Below are positions 1-6,574 of a stretch of DNA of 64,000 nucleotides, piece by piece. The notes under the pieces were generated by a model. The model made no database searches. It had not been told where the DNA came from and was given only the letters and a program-made list of their open reading frames with translations. The DNA comes from Pedobacter sp. SL55 (GTDB taxonomy: Bacteria > Bacteroidota > Bacteroidia > Sphingobacteriales > Sphingobacteriaceae), in NCBI RefSeq assembly GCF_026625705.1, contig NZ_CP113059.1:1364001-1428000 (forward strand), given 5' to 3'. The translations under genes were made by a program, and so were the position numbers. How positions within the stretch are numbered: the first letter of the stretch is position 1; each line of letters starts with the position of its first letter.

Positions 1-102
1 ACTATCTGCGGCAAGCAAATTCTGCTGTAAAAATTTAATAGTACGCTCGGTGTGCTGCGGGCGGTTATAAACAAATAAAGCTATTGGAGCTAGGTTTTGC
101 AT
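1..102 (-). CDS. Glycosyltransferase, N-terminal fragment
   Basis: The first 34 codons of a minus-strand gene run off the left edge, starting at an ATG at 102. The peptide begins MQNLAPIALFVYNRPQHTER. The pattern APIALFVYNRP-x-HT is typical of the first beta strand of family-2-like glycosyltransferases with a GT-A nucleotide-sugar fold. It lies downstream of a methyltransferase-like gene and a flippase on the same strand, as expected for the end of a surface-polysaccharide cluster. The donor, acceptor and catalytic DxD motif lie outside the window. The family call is likely; the specific activity is unknown. Confidence 0.7.
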   Translation of the reverse strand, partial: MQNLAPIALFVYNRPQHTERTIKFLQQNLLAADS

Positions 103-145
103 GAATGGTAATGTTCGGTTTAAAGTTTTGCCTACAGATAAACTT

Positions 146-793
146 TTAGATAGCTAAACAGTTTTCGCTCTTGTAAAAAACTGACGTTGCTTTGTTGTAG
201 AATAAACCTGGCGAAATCCCCGAAAACGAAAGCTCTTTAAAGCCTAGGTTTTTTAGGAAAACTCTAGCTTCTTCATAGCTTGCACGCTCCGAGTCGTCTA
301 ATACTAAAACTCCTTTTTCAGAAAGGGCATTAACACTATGTTTGCAGCAATTTACGCGGTCTCTTCCATCCACAATAATCACATCAAACTTTTCATTTAA
401 CAACTTCGCCTTTTGGCTGTACTCGCCGTTGGTTTCTAGTTTGGTAAAAATCATTTCTGCGTTTGGTGCTTTTTGGTTCACTATTTTTTTGTACCAAGCT
501 TCATCGTGTTCTACAGAAACTACTCTTCTCACGTTTTTAGCATAAAAAAGGGTAGAGTTTCCAGATCCATACTCAAAAACACTTAAGTCTTTATGTAGCC
601 TATCTTTAATAAAATCGATGAAAGAATAAGTTACCCAAGGAATAGGTTGGTTGTTTGCATCTACAGCCTGATGGTTATCAAATGCGGTAAACCAGCCAAT
701 GGTAGATAAATAGCCTTTATGACCATAAGATAATAGCGCAGCCAAACGTTTAGGTTTTGCCAGTAAGGTTGCTAGTGCTTTAAGTTTGCTCAA
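146..793 (-). CDS. Methyltransferase-like protein (class I SAM fold)
   Basis: A 215-residue protein with a Rossmann-type SAM-binding pattern: glycine-rich FEYGSGNST at residues 73-81, an acidic VEHD at 94-97, and DVIIVDGRDR at 137-146 followed by VLDDSER at 164-170. These correspond to motifs I, II and IV of class I methyltransferases. The start is a TTG at 793 that overlaps the TGA of the upstream flippase gene (TTGA). No in-frame ATG exists before residue 113, which would be too late for the fold, so TTG is the best start. Translational coupling to the flippase and the adjacent glycosyltransferase suggest a role in modifying or capping a surface polysaccharide. The substrate cannot be inferred. 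Confidence 0.7.
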   Translation of the reverse strand: MSKLKALATLLAKPKRLAALLSYGHKGYLSTIGWFTAFDNHQAVDANNQPIPWVTYSFIDFIKDRLHKDLSVFEYGSGNSTLFYAKNVRRVVSVEHDEAWYKKIVNQKAPNAEMIFTKLETNGEYSQKAKLLNEKFDVIIVDGRDRVNCCKHSVNALSEKGVLVLDDSERASYEEARVFLKNLGFKELSFSGISPGLFYNKATSVFYKSENCLAI

Positions 794-2121
794 CGTTTAA
801 TGAATTTTTGAAAAAGTGTGACCAAAAATAATGATTTTAACATCATCAATCCTTGTTTATGCGTTTTTGGGATAATAAGGATCAAGAAAGTAGCCACAAA
901 ATAGGCGGCTAGCGTAGCAATGGCTGCTCCCATAATGCCATATTTGGGGATGAGGTAAATGTTTAGTGAGATATTTACAATGGCACCCACCGCAGTTCTA
1001 ATTAATGAGATTTTTGTATAACCTTCGGCTATAAGGTATTGGCCACTGGCAGAGCCCAGAAACACAAAAATACCAGCCCAAACGTGTACCGAGAGTACGT
1101 GTGCACCACTCCAGAACTCTTCTTTGTAGATTATTCTGTAGGCCAAAGGCGATATAAAAGTAGTAACTATGGCGATACTCAAACTCATCCAAACCATTAA
1201 ATCGTACATGTTTTGTAGTCTTTTTTGGTAACGCTGTGGGTCATCTCGTTTGGCATTCATAATGGCTGGAAATACCGAAGTAACAATAGCCACAGGAATA
1301 AAATACCAACTTTCGCTCAATTGCACAACGGTAGAATAAATGCCTAATTCGCCAGACCCTAAGTAGTTGTCTACCATGAGTTGGTCTATTTTCATATATA
1401 ACGAAACGAGTATGGCAGAAAAAGCTAGAGGCCAAGAATTAGAGAGTAAATGTTTTGCAACAGTCTTATCATATCTCCATTTGAACAAGCGATCTGCTTT
1501 TTTTTGATAAAAATGAAGATAACCAAAAGCTAAAATAACCGTATCAAAAAATATGGCCCAGACAAACCAAATCAGTTCGGCATGATTTAAAATCAGGAGT
1601 AATTTAACCAAAGCCGAAACGAGATTGCCAAATACTTGAACAAACGTAACATACTTAGCCTGTACCGTAGATTGAAAATAGCTATCGGTAATATAGAAAG
1701 CCTGGGTTATACCGCTTAAGCCGATAATTAAAATATAGCTTAATGGAGTTTGTGTAGGCGTAAAGAAACTCTGATTAATTAAATAGCCGAGGTAAATGAG
1801 TGGCATTGCTCCTAAACCTCCAATCAGTTTCAACCGTAAAGAAGTGCCTAAAAGTTCATCCCGTTTTTCGGGATGTTTGAGCAGCTCTCTAGTGGTAAAA
1901 CCATCTAAACCTAATGCCGCAGCGGCAATAAAAAAAGCTACAAAAGCTTGCGGATAGTTTAATAAGCCGTTTTGGTCTTTGCCGAGATAATTGGCAATAG
2001 CAAAACCTACTACCACTTTAATGAGCAAACTACCCACACGAGCAAGTATTAGCCAGCCTGTATTTTTCAAATACTTTTGCAGGGCATCTTGGTCAAAACC
2101 TTTAATGTGGGGCAGTTTCAT
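790..2121 (-). CDS. Polysaccharide flippase (Wzx/MATE-like)
   Basis: A 443-residue, very hydrophobic protein with roughly 12-14 predicted membrane segments. Its N-terminal part, with the phrase VGFAIANYLGKDQNGLLNY, is typical of the RfbX/Wzx polysaccharide flippases of the MOP exporter superfamily. These proteins move undecaprenyl-linked sugar units across the inner membrane. The start is ATG at 2121. The 3' end overlaps the next gene by four bases, so the two are probably one transcript with the glycosyltransferase that follows. Length and topology fit the family. The glycan transported is unknown. Confidence 0.85.
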   Translation of the reverse strand: MKLPHIKGFDQDALQKYLKNTGWLILARVGSLLIKVVVGFAIANYLGKDQNGLLNYPQAFVAFFIAAAALGLDGFTTRELLKHPEKRDELLGTSLRLKLIGGLGAMPLIYLGYLINQSFFTPTQTPLSYILIIGLSGITQAFYITDSYFQSTVQAKYVTFVQVFGNLVSALVKLLLILNHAELIWFVWAIFFDTVILAFGYLHFYQKKADRLFKWRYDKTVAKHLLSNSWPLAFSAILVSLYMKIDQLMVDNYLGSGELGIYSTVVQLSESWYFIPVAIVTSVFPAIMNAKRDDPQRYQKRLQNMYDLMVWMSLSIAIVTTFISPLAYRIIYKEEFWSGAHVLSVHVWAGIFVFLGSASGQYLIAEGYTKISLIRTAVGAIVNISLNIYLIPKYGIMGAAIATLAAYFVATFLILIIPKTHKQGLMMLKSLFLVTLFQKFIKR

Positions 2122-2144
2122 TTATGCGGGTAGTGGAGATGTGA

Positions 2145-2240
2145 TTAGGTTAACGGGGCCCCAACAGGTTTAGCGCAATCATGGCCGGGCTGCCCGTGTG
2201 CCGGATTTAGTTTTTGGCCGGTTGATGGCTGTTGAGCCAC
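2145..2240 (-). other. Amber-separated second NPAHGQPGHDCA repeat
   Basis: After the TAG stop (2241-2243) of the small lipoprotein gene the same frame stays open for 31 more codons, to a TAA at 2145-2147. It encodes a second copy of the motif (NPAHGQPGHDCAKPVGAP) near its end. Across the 18 shared positions, 17 residues are identical to the first copy, but 11 of those 17 codons differ by silent changes. This shows that both copies were kept by selection on protein sequence. The simplest reading is that TAG replaced CAG recently (the context reads CAA-TAG). Readthrough or a sequencing error are alternatives. Confidence 0.7.
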
Positions 2241-2540
2241 CTATTGTGCTGTAGCAGGTTGTGGTGTAGGTGCAGTTGCTGTTTGCGCTGGTACGGCATT
2301 GCTTAAATTTTGCTTAAATGGCGCACCAACTGGCAAAGCACAATCATGGCCTGGTTGTCCGTGAGCTGGGTTGGTTAGCAAACCACTGGTGTTATTTTGT
2401 TGCTCTGTAGTTGCTGTGGGTACAGTTTGTGTAGCCGGCAATTGATTTGGTGTAGCGTTCTGAGCTGCCGTTGTATTATTATTTTTGCTGTTACAAGCCG
2501 ATAAACTGATAATGGCAAGTGCGTAGAAAAGTCTTTTCAT
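2241..2540 (-). CDS. Small lipoprotein with HGQPGHDC motif
   Basis: A 99-residue protein starting at ATG 2540 (MKRLFYAL); an in-frame TTG two codons upstream is less likely. The signal peptide ends in the lipobox LSAC, so it is a predicted lipoprotein. The following region is low in complexity and rich in Asn, Gln, Thr and Ala. Then comes NPAHGQPGHDCALPVGAP, with two His, one Asp and one Cys that could bind a metal or a thiol partner. As I remember, related motifs of the form NPxHGxPGHxC with a following VGAPL occur in small secreted Bacteroidota proteins of unknown function. The frame continues past the amber stop into a second copy of the motif. Confidence 0.7.
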   Translation of the reverse strand: MKRLFYALAIISLSACNSKNNNTTAAQNATPNQLPATQTVPTATTEQQNNTSGLLTNPAHGQPGHDCALPVGAPFKQNLSNAVPAQTATAPTPQPATAQ

Positions 2541-2576
2541 GATCAAATATTTTGGCCAATATCGGTATAATTTGCG

Positions 2577-3095
2577 CTAAGCTTTAAAACTATTTTCGAT
2601 ACGGATTAATTGTTTGTAATGGTGGTTAAGGTGTATTTCTATAAAGCGTAGCCATTGCTTGGCATTAAGATAGCCCAGTACGGGGTGTTTGGTCTTGATT
2701 TTTGTGTTTGCACTTTTAATTTTTGGATAAGCTTGTGCCAGTTGCAATTCAAAGTCGGTAATGAATTGTTGTGCAGCCGAAACGGTTATTTTTTTTACCC
2801 TATCTGCTATTTTTGTTGGTACTTTGTATTTTTTTCCGGGAGGCAGCATACCGAAAAACAAAATCACTTTTACCAAAAAATGGGTTGGCTTTTGTTTTCC
2901 ATCGCCTTTAATGCAATTGTTCATGGCCATTACCGAAAGCAAGTTCGAATCGAAAATGTGTGAATAAACCTCACTGTAGCTCCAACCCCCAATTGGCGGT
3001 TCTAATTGGAAATTGGCGGCGCCAAAACCATTTAATTTCTGCCGGTAAGCTGCTGCGGTTTTTAAAATAGATTGATATATTTTATCGATACCCAT
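2577..3095 (-). CDS. DinB-like family protein
   Basis: A 172-residue helical protein with the pattern of the DinB/YfiT-like four-helix bundle. It has His46 in the second helix (VYSHIF) and His155 and His159 in the C-terminal helix (EIHLNHH), which together form the usual three-histidine metal site. Members are metal-dependent transferases or hydrolases, often acting on thiols, and many are uncharacterised. The start is ATG at 3095. It stands alone between the lipoprotein and the HAD phosphatase. The family assignment is good; the substrate is unknown. Confidence 0.75.
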   Translation of the reverse strand: MGIDKIYQSILKTAAAYRQKLNGFGAANFQLEPPIGGWSYSEVYSHIFDSNLLSVMAMNNCIKGDGKQKPTHFLVKVILFFGMLPPGKKYKVPTKIADRVKKITVSAAQQFITDFELQLAQAYPKIKSANTKIKTKHPVLGYLNAKQWLRFIEIHLNHHYKQLIRIENSFKA

Positions 3096-3139
3096 AAGCG
3101 AAAGTAACGTCTATTTTGGCAAAATCGTTTAAAATACTA

Positions 3140-3829
3140 TTAAAAATGATTTAACAGCTCTTCTAAATGATGGATTTGCTCTCTTACATCGTCTGGCTTG
3201 TTAGCTTTTAATGGATTGAAGAAAATGGCTCGCATTCCGAAGTTTTGTGCACCATAAACATCCGCTTCTAAGCTGTCGCCAATCATAATGCTTTCTTGCT
3301 TTTGTGCCTGAGCCAAATTTAAGGCGTGTTCAAAAATGGCTTTGTCTGGCTTGTTTACACCAACATCTTCAGAAATTACCACGTTTTTAAAATAAGGATT
3401 AAGGTTAGAAACCCTCATCTTGGTAACTACAGCTTCCTTAAATCCATTGGAGATGATATGTAGCTGGTATTTGTCTTTTAGGTAGGTCAGCATTTTTTCT
3501 GCGCTTTCAAACAAGTTGGTTTTGGTTGGACCCATGGCTACGTAGTCCGTTTCAAAATTAGCCGGAATTAAGGCTGGGTGTAAGCCTAAATCAATAAAGG
3601 TTTTGCGGAAACGCTCTTCTCTTAAAGCTTCTTTAGTGATTTTACCCAAATGATATTGTGCCCAAAGTTGATGATTGTTGACGGTATAAGTTGCTATGAA
3701 ATTCTCCGCAGATGTTAGCCCTAATTCTTTAAGTTGGTAAATTTCGTACAGTTCCATTAAGGTTTCTTGAGCGTTACGGTCAAAATCCCAAATGGTATGG
3801 TCAAGGTCGAAGAAAATGTGTTTGATCAA
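3140..3829 (-). CDS. HAD nucleotidase, YjjG family
   Basis: A 229-residue HAD-superfamily hydrolase. Motif I is FFDLDHT with the nucleophile Asp8 and acid/base Asp10, motif II is IISNGF, motif III has a Lys in NKPDKA, and motif IV is MIGDSLEAD. The overall form matches the YjjG/YfnB pyrimidine 5'-nucleotidases, which dephosphorylate house-cleaning or non-canonical dUMP and dTMP analogues. The start must be the TTG at 3829, because motif I begins at residue 6 and the next Met is at residue 25. The neighbouring upp also handles pyrimidines, which fits but does not prove a shared role. Confidence 0.8.
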   Translation of the reverse strand: MIKHIFFDLDHTIWDFDRNAQETLMELYEIYQLKELGLTSAENFIATYTVNNHQLWAQYHLGKITKEALREERFRKTFIDLGLHPALIPANFETDYVAMGPTKTNLFESAEKMLTYLKDKYQLHIISNGFKEAVVTKMRVSNLNPYFKNVVISEDVGVNKPDKAIFEHALNLAQAQKQESIMIGDSLEADVYGAQNFGMRAIFFNPLKANKPDDVREQIHHLEELLNHF

Positions 3830-3869
3830 ATTATAAAGTTGAAATGTTCTAAAACGGTAAAGTTACAAA

Positions 3870-4187
3870 TTATAAATAAGCCGATACTTTAGTTTGAAGT
3901 TCTTCTATCAATTCTTCATCCATATATTGGTATTCATCCGGAACATTTAGAACTATAATTTTTTGCCTCTCTAAATTCTCCCCAAATCTTTGTTCAATAA
4001 GTTGACGATGTTTTTTCTCCATCACAAAAATTAAATCTGCCCAGTCAATATGCTTTTGGTTAATTTTGATTCTCGCGGAGGGGGATGTACCAGCAGATTT
4101 TGCATTTATAAAATCGTGATTTTTATAAATAGTTTCAGCTGTGGGGCTTCGCCATTCATTTCTACTGCATACAAAAAGTATATTCAT
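3870..4187 (-). CDS. Short low-molecular-weight tyrosine phosphatase-like protein
   Basis: A 105-residue protein with the phosphatase loop CSRNEWRS near the N-terminus, giving C-x5-R with Cys7 and Arg13. It also has the family phrase DWADLIFVMEKKH. It is shorter than classical low-molecular-weight phosphotyrosine phosphatases (about 150 residues), and the usual C-terminal DPxx general-acid segment is only loosely represented by NVPDEYQYMD. The start is ATG at 4187, five bases after the upp stop, so it is probably cotranscribed with upp. It may be a phosphatase with a reduced scaffold; the substrate is unknown. Confidence 0.75.
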   Translation of the reverse strand: MNILFVCSRNEWRSPTAETIYKNHDFINAKSAGTSPSARIKINQKHIDWADLIFVMEKKHRQLIEQRFGENLERQKIIVLNVPDEYQYMDEELIEELQTKVSAYL

Positions 4188-4192
4188 TTCAG

Positions 4193-4837
4193 TTACTGTT
4201 TTACGCCATAAGCCAAATCTCCAGCATCGCCTAGGCCCGGTACAATGTAACTTTTGCTTGTCATTTCATCATCAATGGCGCCTAACCATAAATCTGCCTT
4301 TGGCAAATTGGCACGCACATGTTTTACACCTTCGGTACTAGCAATGGCAGCAACAATATGTAGCTTTTCGATTTGATAGGTGTTGATGAGTTCCTTTGCG
4401 CAAAGTACAATGCTTAAGCCGGTTGCCAACATCGGGTCGGCCAAAATAACCGTTTTCCCTTCTAGATCTGGAGCCGAAATATGTTCCATTTGTATTACAA
4501 AATCCCCATTTTTTTTGGTTTTGCGGTAAGCGGTTATAAAAGCAGATTCAGCTTGGTCGAACACACTTATCAAGCCTTGGTGCATGGGCAGGCCAGCTCT
4601 TAAAATAGTAGCCAGCACAGGTTGCTGCTCTAAAACCGAACTTGTGGCAATGCCTAGTGGTGTTTGAGTTTCTACTTCCTTATATTTTAGCGTTTTGCTA
4701 ATCTCGTAAGCGAAGAAAGCGCCCAAACGTTCCAAATTCGTTCTAAAGCGCATGGCGTCTTTCTGAATTTGCTCGTCCCTTAATTCGGCAATGAAAGTTC
4801 TGGCGATAGAGTTGTGCTTGCTTAGGTCGTATATCAT
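4193..4837 (-). CDS. upp: Uracil phosphoribosyltransferase
   Basis: A 214-residue enzyme converting uracil and PRPP to UMP in pyrimidine salvage. The PRPP-binding loop ILADPMLATG is at residues 131-140. The C-terminal YIVPGLGDAGDLAYG is the uracil-binding signature of UPRTases. ILRAGLPM at 78-85 is also conserved. The length is normal and the start is ATG at 4837. The next gene downstream, a small phosphatase-like protein, follows after five bases. I see no PyrR-type control element. Confidence 0.95.
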   Translation of the reverse strand: MIYDLSKHNSIARTFIAELRDEQIQKDAMRFRTNLERLGAFFAYEISKTLKYKEVETQTPLGIATSSVLEQQPVLATILRAGLPMHQGLISVFDQAESAFITAYRKTKKNGDFVIQMEHISAPDLEGKTVILADPMLATGLSIVLCAKELINTYQIEKLHIVAAIASTEGVKHVRANLPKADLWLGAIDDEMTSKSYIVPGLGDAGDLAYGVKQ

Positions 4838-4858
4838 GTTCTAAATTTACGATTTTAG

Positions 4859-4876
4859 TTCCGATAGCTATAGGAA
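4859..4876. repeat. Short palindrome TTCCGATAGCTATAGGAA
   Basis: An 18-base near-perfect palindrome with one mismatched pair, built around GATAGCTAT. It lies between upp and the polysaccharide deacetylase gene. It shares its core with the perfect CCCGATAGCTATCGGG palindrome at 36258-36273, which suggests a dispersed element. Function unknown. Confidence 0.5.
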
Positions 4877-4924
4877 TACAATTGTTTTCTTGCAAAATAG
4901 AACTGAAAAAGTTGCTGCCAACTG

Positions 4925-6238
4925 TTAACTGAAAACTGAGGAGGCTAACATCTTTTCATAAACGGCTTTCCAACCCTTCCAATTTCCGGTTTCCGATAAA
5001 CTTTCGTTATGCCACAGGCTGTAGAAGCTACCGTTAACCATCTTCACGCTTTCAATAAGCTCGTTAATGAGGTTTATGGCTTGGGTGGGCGTTAATTTTA
5101 AGTAGTTTAACAAAGTAGCATCCATTACCGCAAAGGGATGTACTTTTAAATGTGATTGTTTTTCGAGCTGTAAATCGTACCAAAAGAAAGGTGTGCAAGT
5201 ACCTGCTCTAAAACCAACTTGCGAGGCATAACCCATGGTATAATCGTGATTAATCCCTGCTTTTATTAGTTGTAGATAGGTTTTAGGCAAATGAAGTTTG
5301 AGGTAATGTTGTCTGGATATATCTACGTTTTTCTCTAACAAAGCATCAAGTAGTTCTTTTTCCTCCTTCAGCTTTGTGGTGTGGTAATTGGATGCGTAAG
5401 AGGGGTGTATACCAATTTTTGCAGTTTTTGCCGTGTCTTTAATCAGTTGCTGCAATAGTTCATCATTTGGGTGGATGTTCACATCGTGTTTTTTATCTCC
5501 TTTATGAGAAAGCAGGAAGAAGAAGATGGGCGCTAAGCCATACTTTTCATGTATTTGATGTAAAAATTGGTAAGTATCAAAAGGGTCTTTCTTTTTTTGC
5601 AAACCTGTGTTAACAATATTACTCAATCGCTCGGTATCGCCTTTGGCTATAGCCCTGATAAAGCGAGCCGTGTTTTTTAAGATACCGCTAGATTTAAAAT
5701 GATACGCTCTGTCTACGTCAATAGTAGGAATAAACTCAAATTTTCTACTTCCAAAATGCAGATTAGTGAGTTTGCTGAGCAGCAGATTTTTTAAGATCAT
5801 GCTCCATTGGTCAATTACTGGAGTTTTTAGCAAACCGAGTTCAAATTGTAAACTTGCTTCTGCAGGCAACCTCAAATGATCATCTGCGGTAAAAGGTAAA
5901 TATTCTTCGTACCTACTAATGAAGTAAAAAGAAGCCGCAAAAATATCGAAAGGCAATGCACTATTTTCAACAGCAAAAGGAACACGCTCGTCGCCAAAAT
6001 CGGTAATAGCGATATGCTGTTTCTCGATATTGTTTTTTGCCAATAAACCGGCTGTTTTAAAAAAGAGTTCGCCTCCTAGCGGATTTTCTGCATAGCTAAA
6101 CTTCGGTCCCTGGTATGCCGAAAATTGATTGGCTACACTGGTAAAATCAAAATCGCAATGCAATACTTCCCTAAAAATAAAGTTGAAGATGTATTTGGTA
6201 CGTGGCGTAACCTGAGGACTATAAACGAGCAGTTGCAT
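4925..6238 (-). CDS. Polysaccharide deacetylase family protein
   Basis: A 437-residue protein from ATG 6238 (MQLLVYSPQV); a GTG two codons upstream is less likely. The N-terminal part, to about residue 165, resembles the Bacteroidota DUF7033-type domain. From about residue 169 there is a NodB-like catalytic region with FIPTIDVDRAYHF, whose acidic pair suits metal binding, and later KIGIHPSYAS, resembling the conserved His-containing motif. Such enzymes remove N- or O-acetyl groups from surface polysaccharides. No signal peptide is visible, so it may act in the cytoplasm. Substrate unknown. Confidence 0.7.
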   Translation of the reverse strand: MQLLVYSPQVTPRTKYIFNFIFREVLHCDFDFTSVANQFSAYQGPKFSYAENPLGGELFFKTAGLLAKNNIEKQHIAITDFGDERVPFAVENSALPFDIFAASFYFISRYEEYLPFTADDHLRLPAEASLQFELGLLKTPVIDQWSMILKNLLLSKLTNLHFGSRKFEFIPTIDVDRAYHFKSSGILKNTARFIRAIAKGDTERLSNIVNTGLQKKKDPFDTYQFLHQIHEKYGLAPIFFFLLSHKGDKKHDVNIHPNDELLQQLIKDTAKTAKIGIHPSYASNYHTTKLKEEKELLDALLEKNVDISRQHYLKLHLPKTYLQLIKAGINHDYTMGYASQVGFRAGTCTPFFWYDLQLEKQSHLKVHPFAVMDATLLNYLKLTPTQAINLINELIESVKMVNGSFYSLWHNESLSETGNWKGWKAVYEKMLASSVFS

Positions 6239-6574
6239 ATTCACTAAGTTAATGAATAAAGCGTTTTAAAGCGAAAAGGTTTGAGGAAATTCTGAGGATT
6301 TCAAGAGTTTTCTATCTTTTCCCCGCGGTTGGTGTTATTACCAGTGGTGTTCGGAAGGTTTTCCTATAGTTGGTATTATCACCAACAACAGGTAGTGGAA
6401 ACCATTATACAATGCGTATTTCATTATAGCCCACGATTTAAATCGTGGGCTATATGTTCAGCTAAATACAAACCTTTTCAACGGTTTTAGAACTTTAACA
6501 GAAATGCGAATATCTCCCAAACACGTATGGTTCATGTTATCGCCAGCCACAAGTAGTGGGATACAAACAAAAGC
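6239..6574. other. Intergenic gap with hairpin-like repeats
   Basis: About 335 bases without a convincing gene. The stretch 6329-6405 has several imperfect copies of a motif like GTTGGTATTATCACCAAC, itself a hairpin, and a weaker relative lies near 6530-6560. A perfect 30-base palindrome is at 6425-6454 and is listed separately. These look like dispersed REP-type elements. They could also end transcription of the regulator gene, although none has a long T run. Confidence 0.5.
6425..6454. repeat. 30-base perfect palindrome
   Basis: Two 15-base arms meet without a loop (left arm TATAGCCCACGATTT), giving a perfect palindrome. Both flanks are AT-rich and there is no following T tract. It lies in the gap downstream of the regulator gene. 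The form suits a REP or miniature palindromic element more than a terminator. No second copy is present in this window. Confidence 0.75.
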
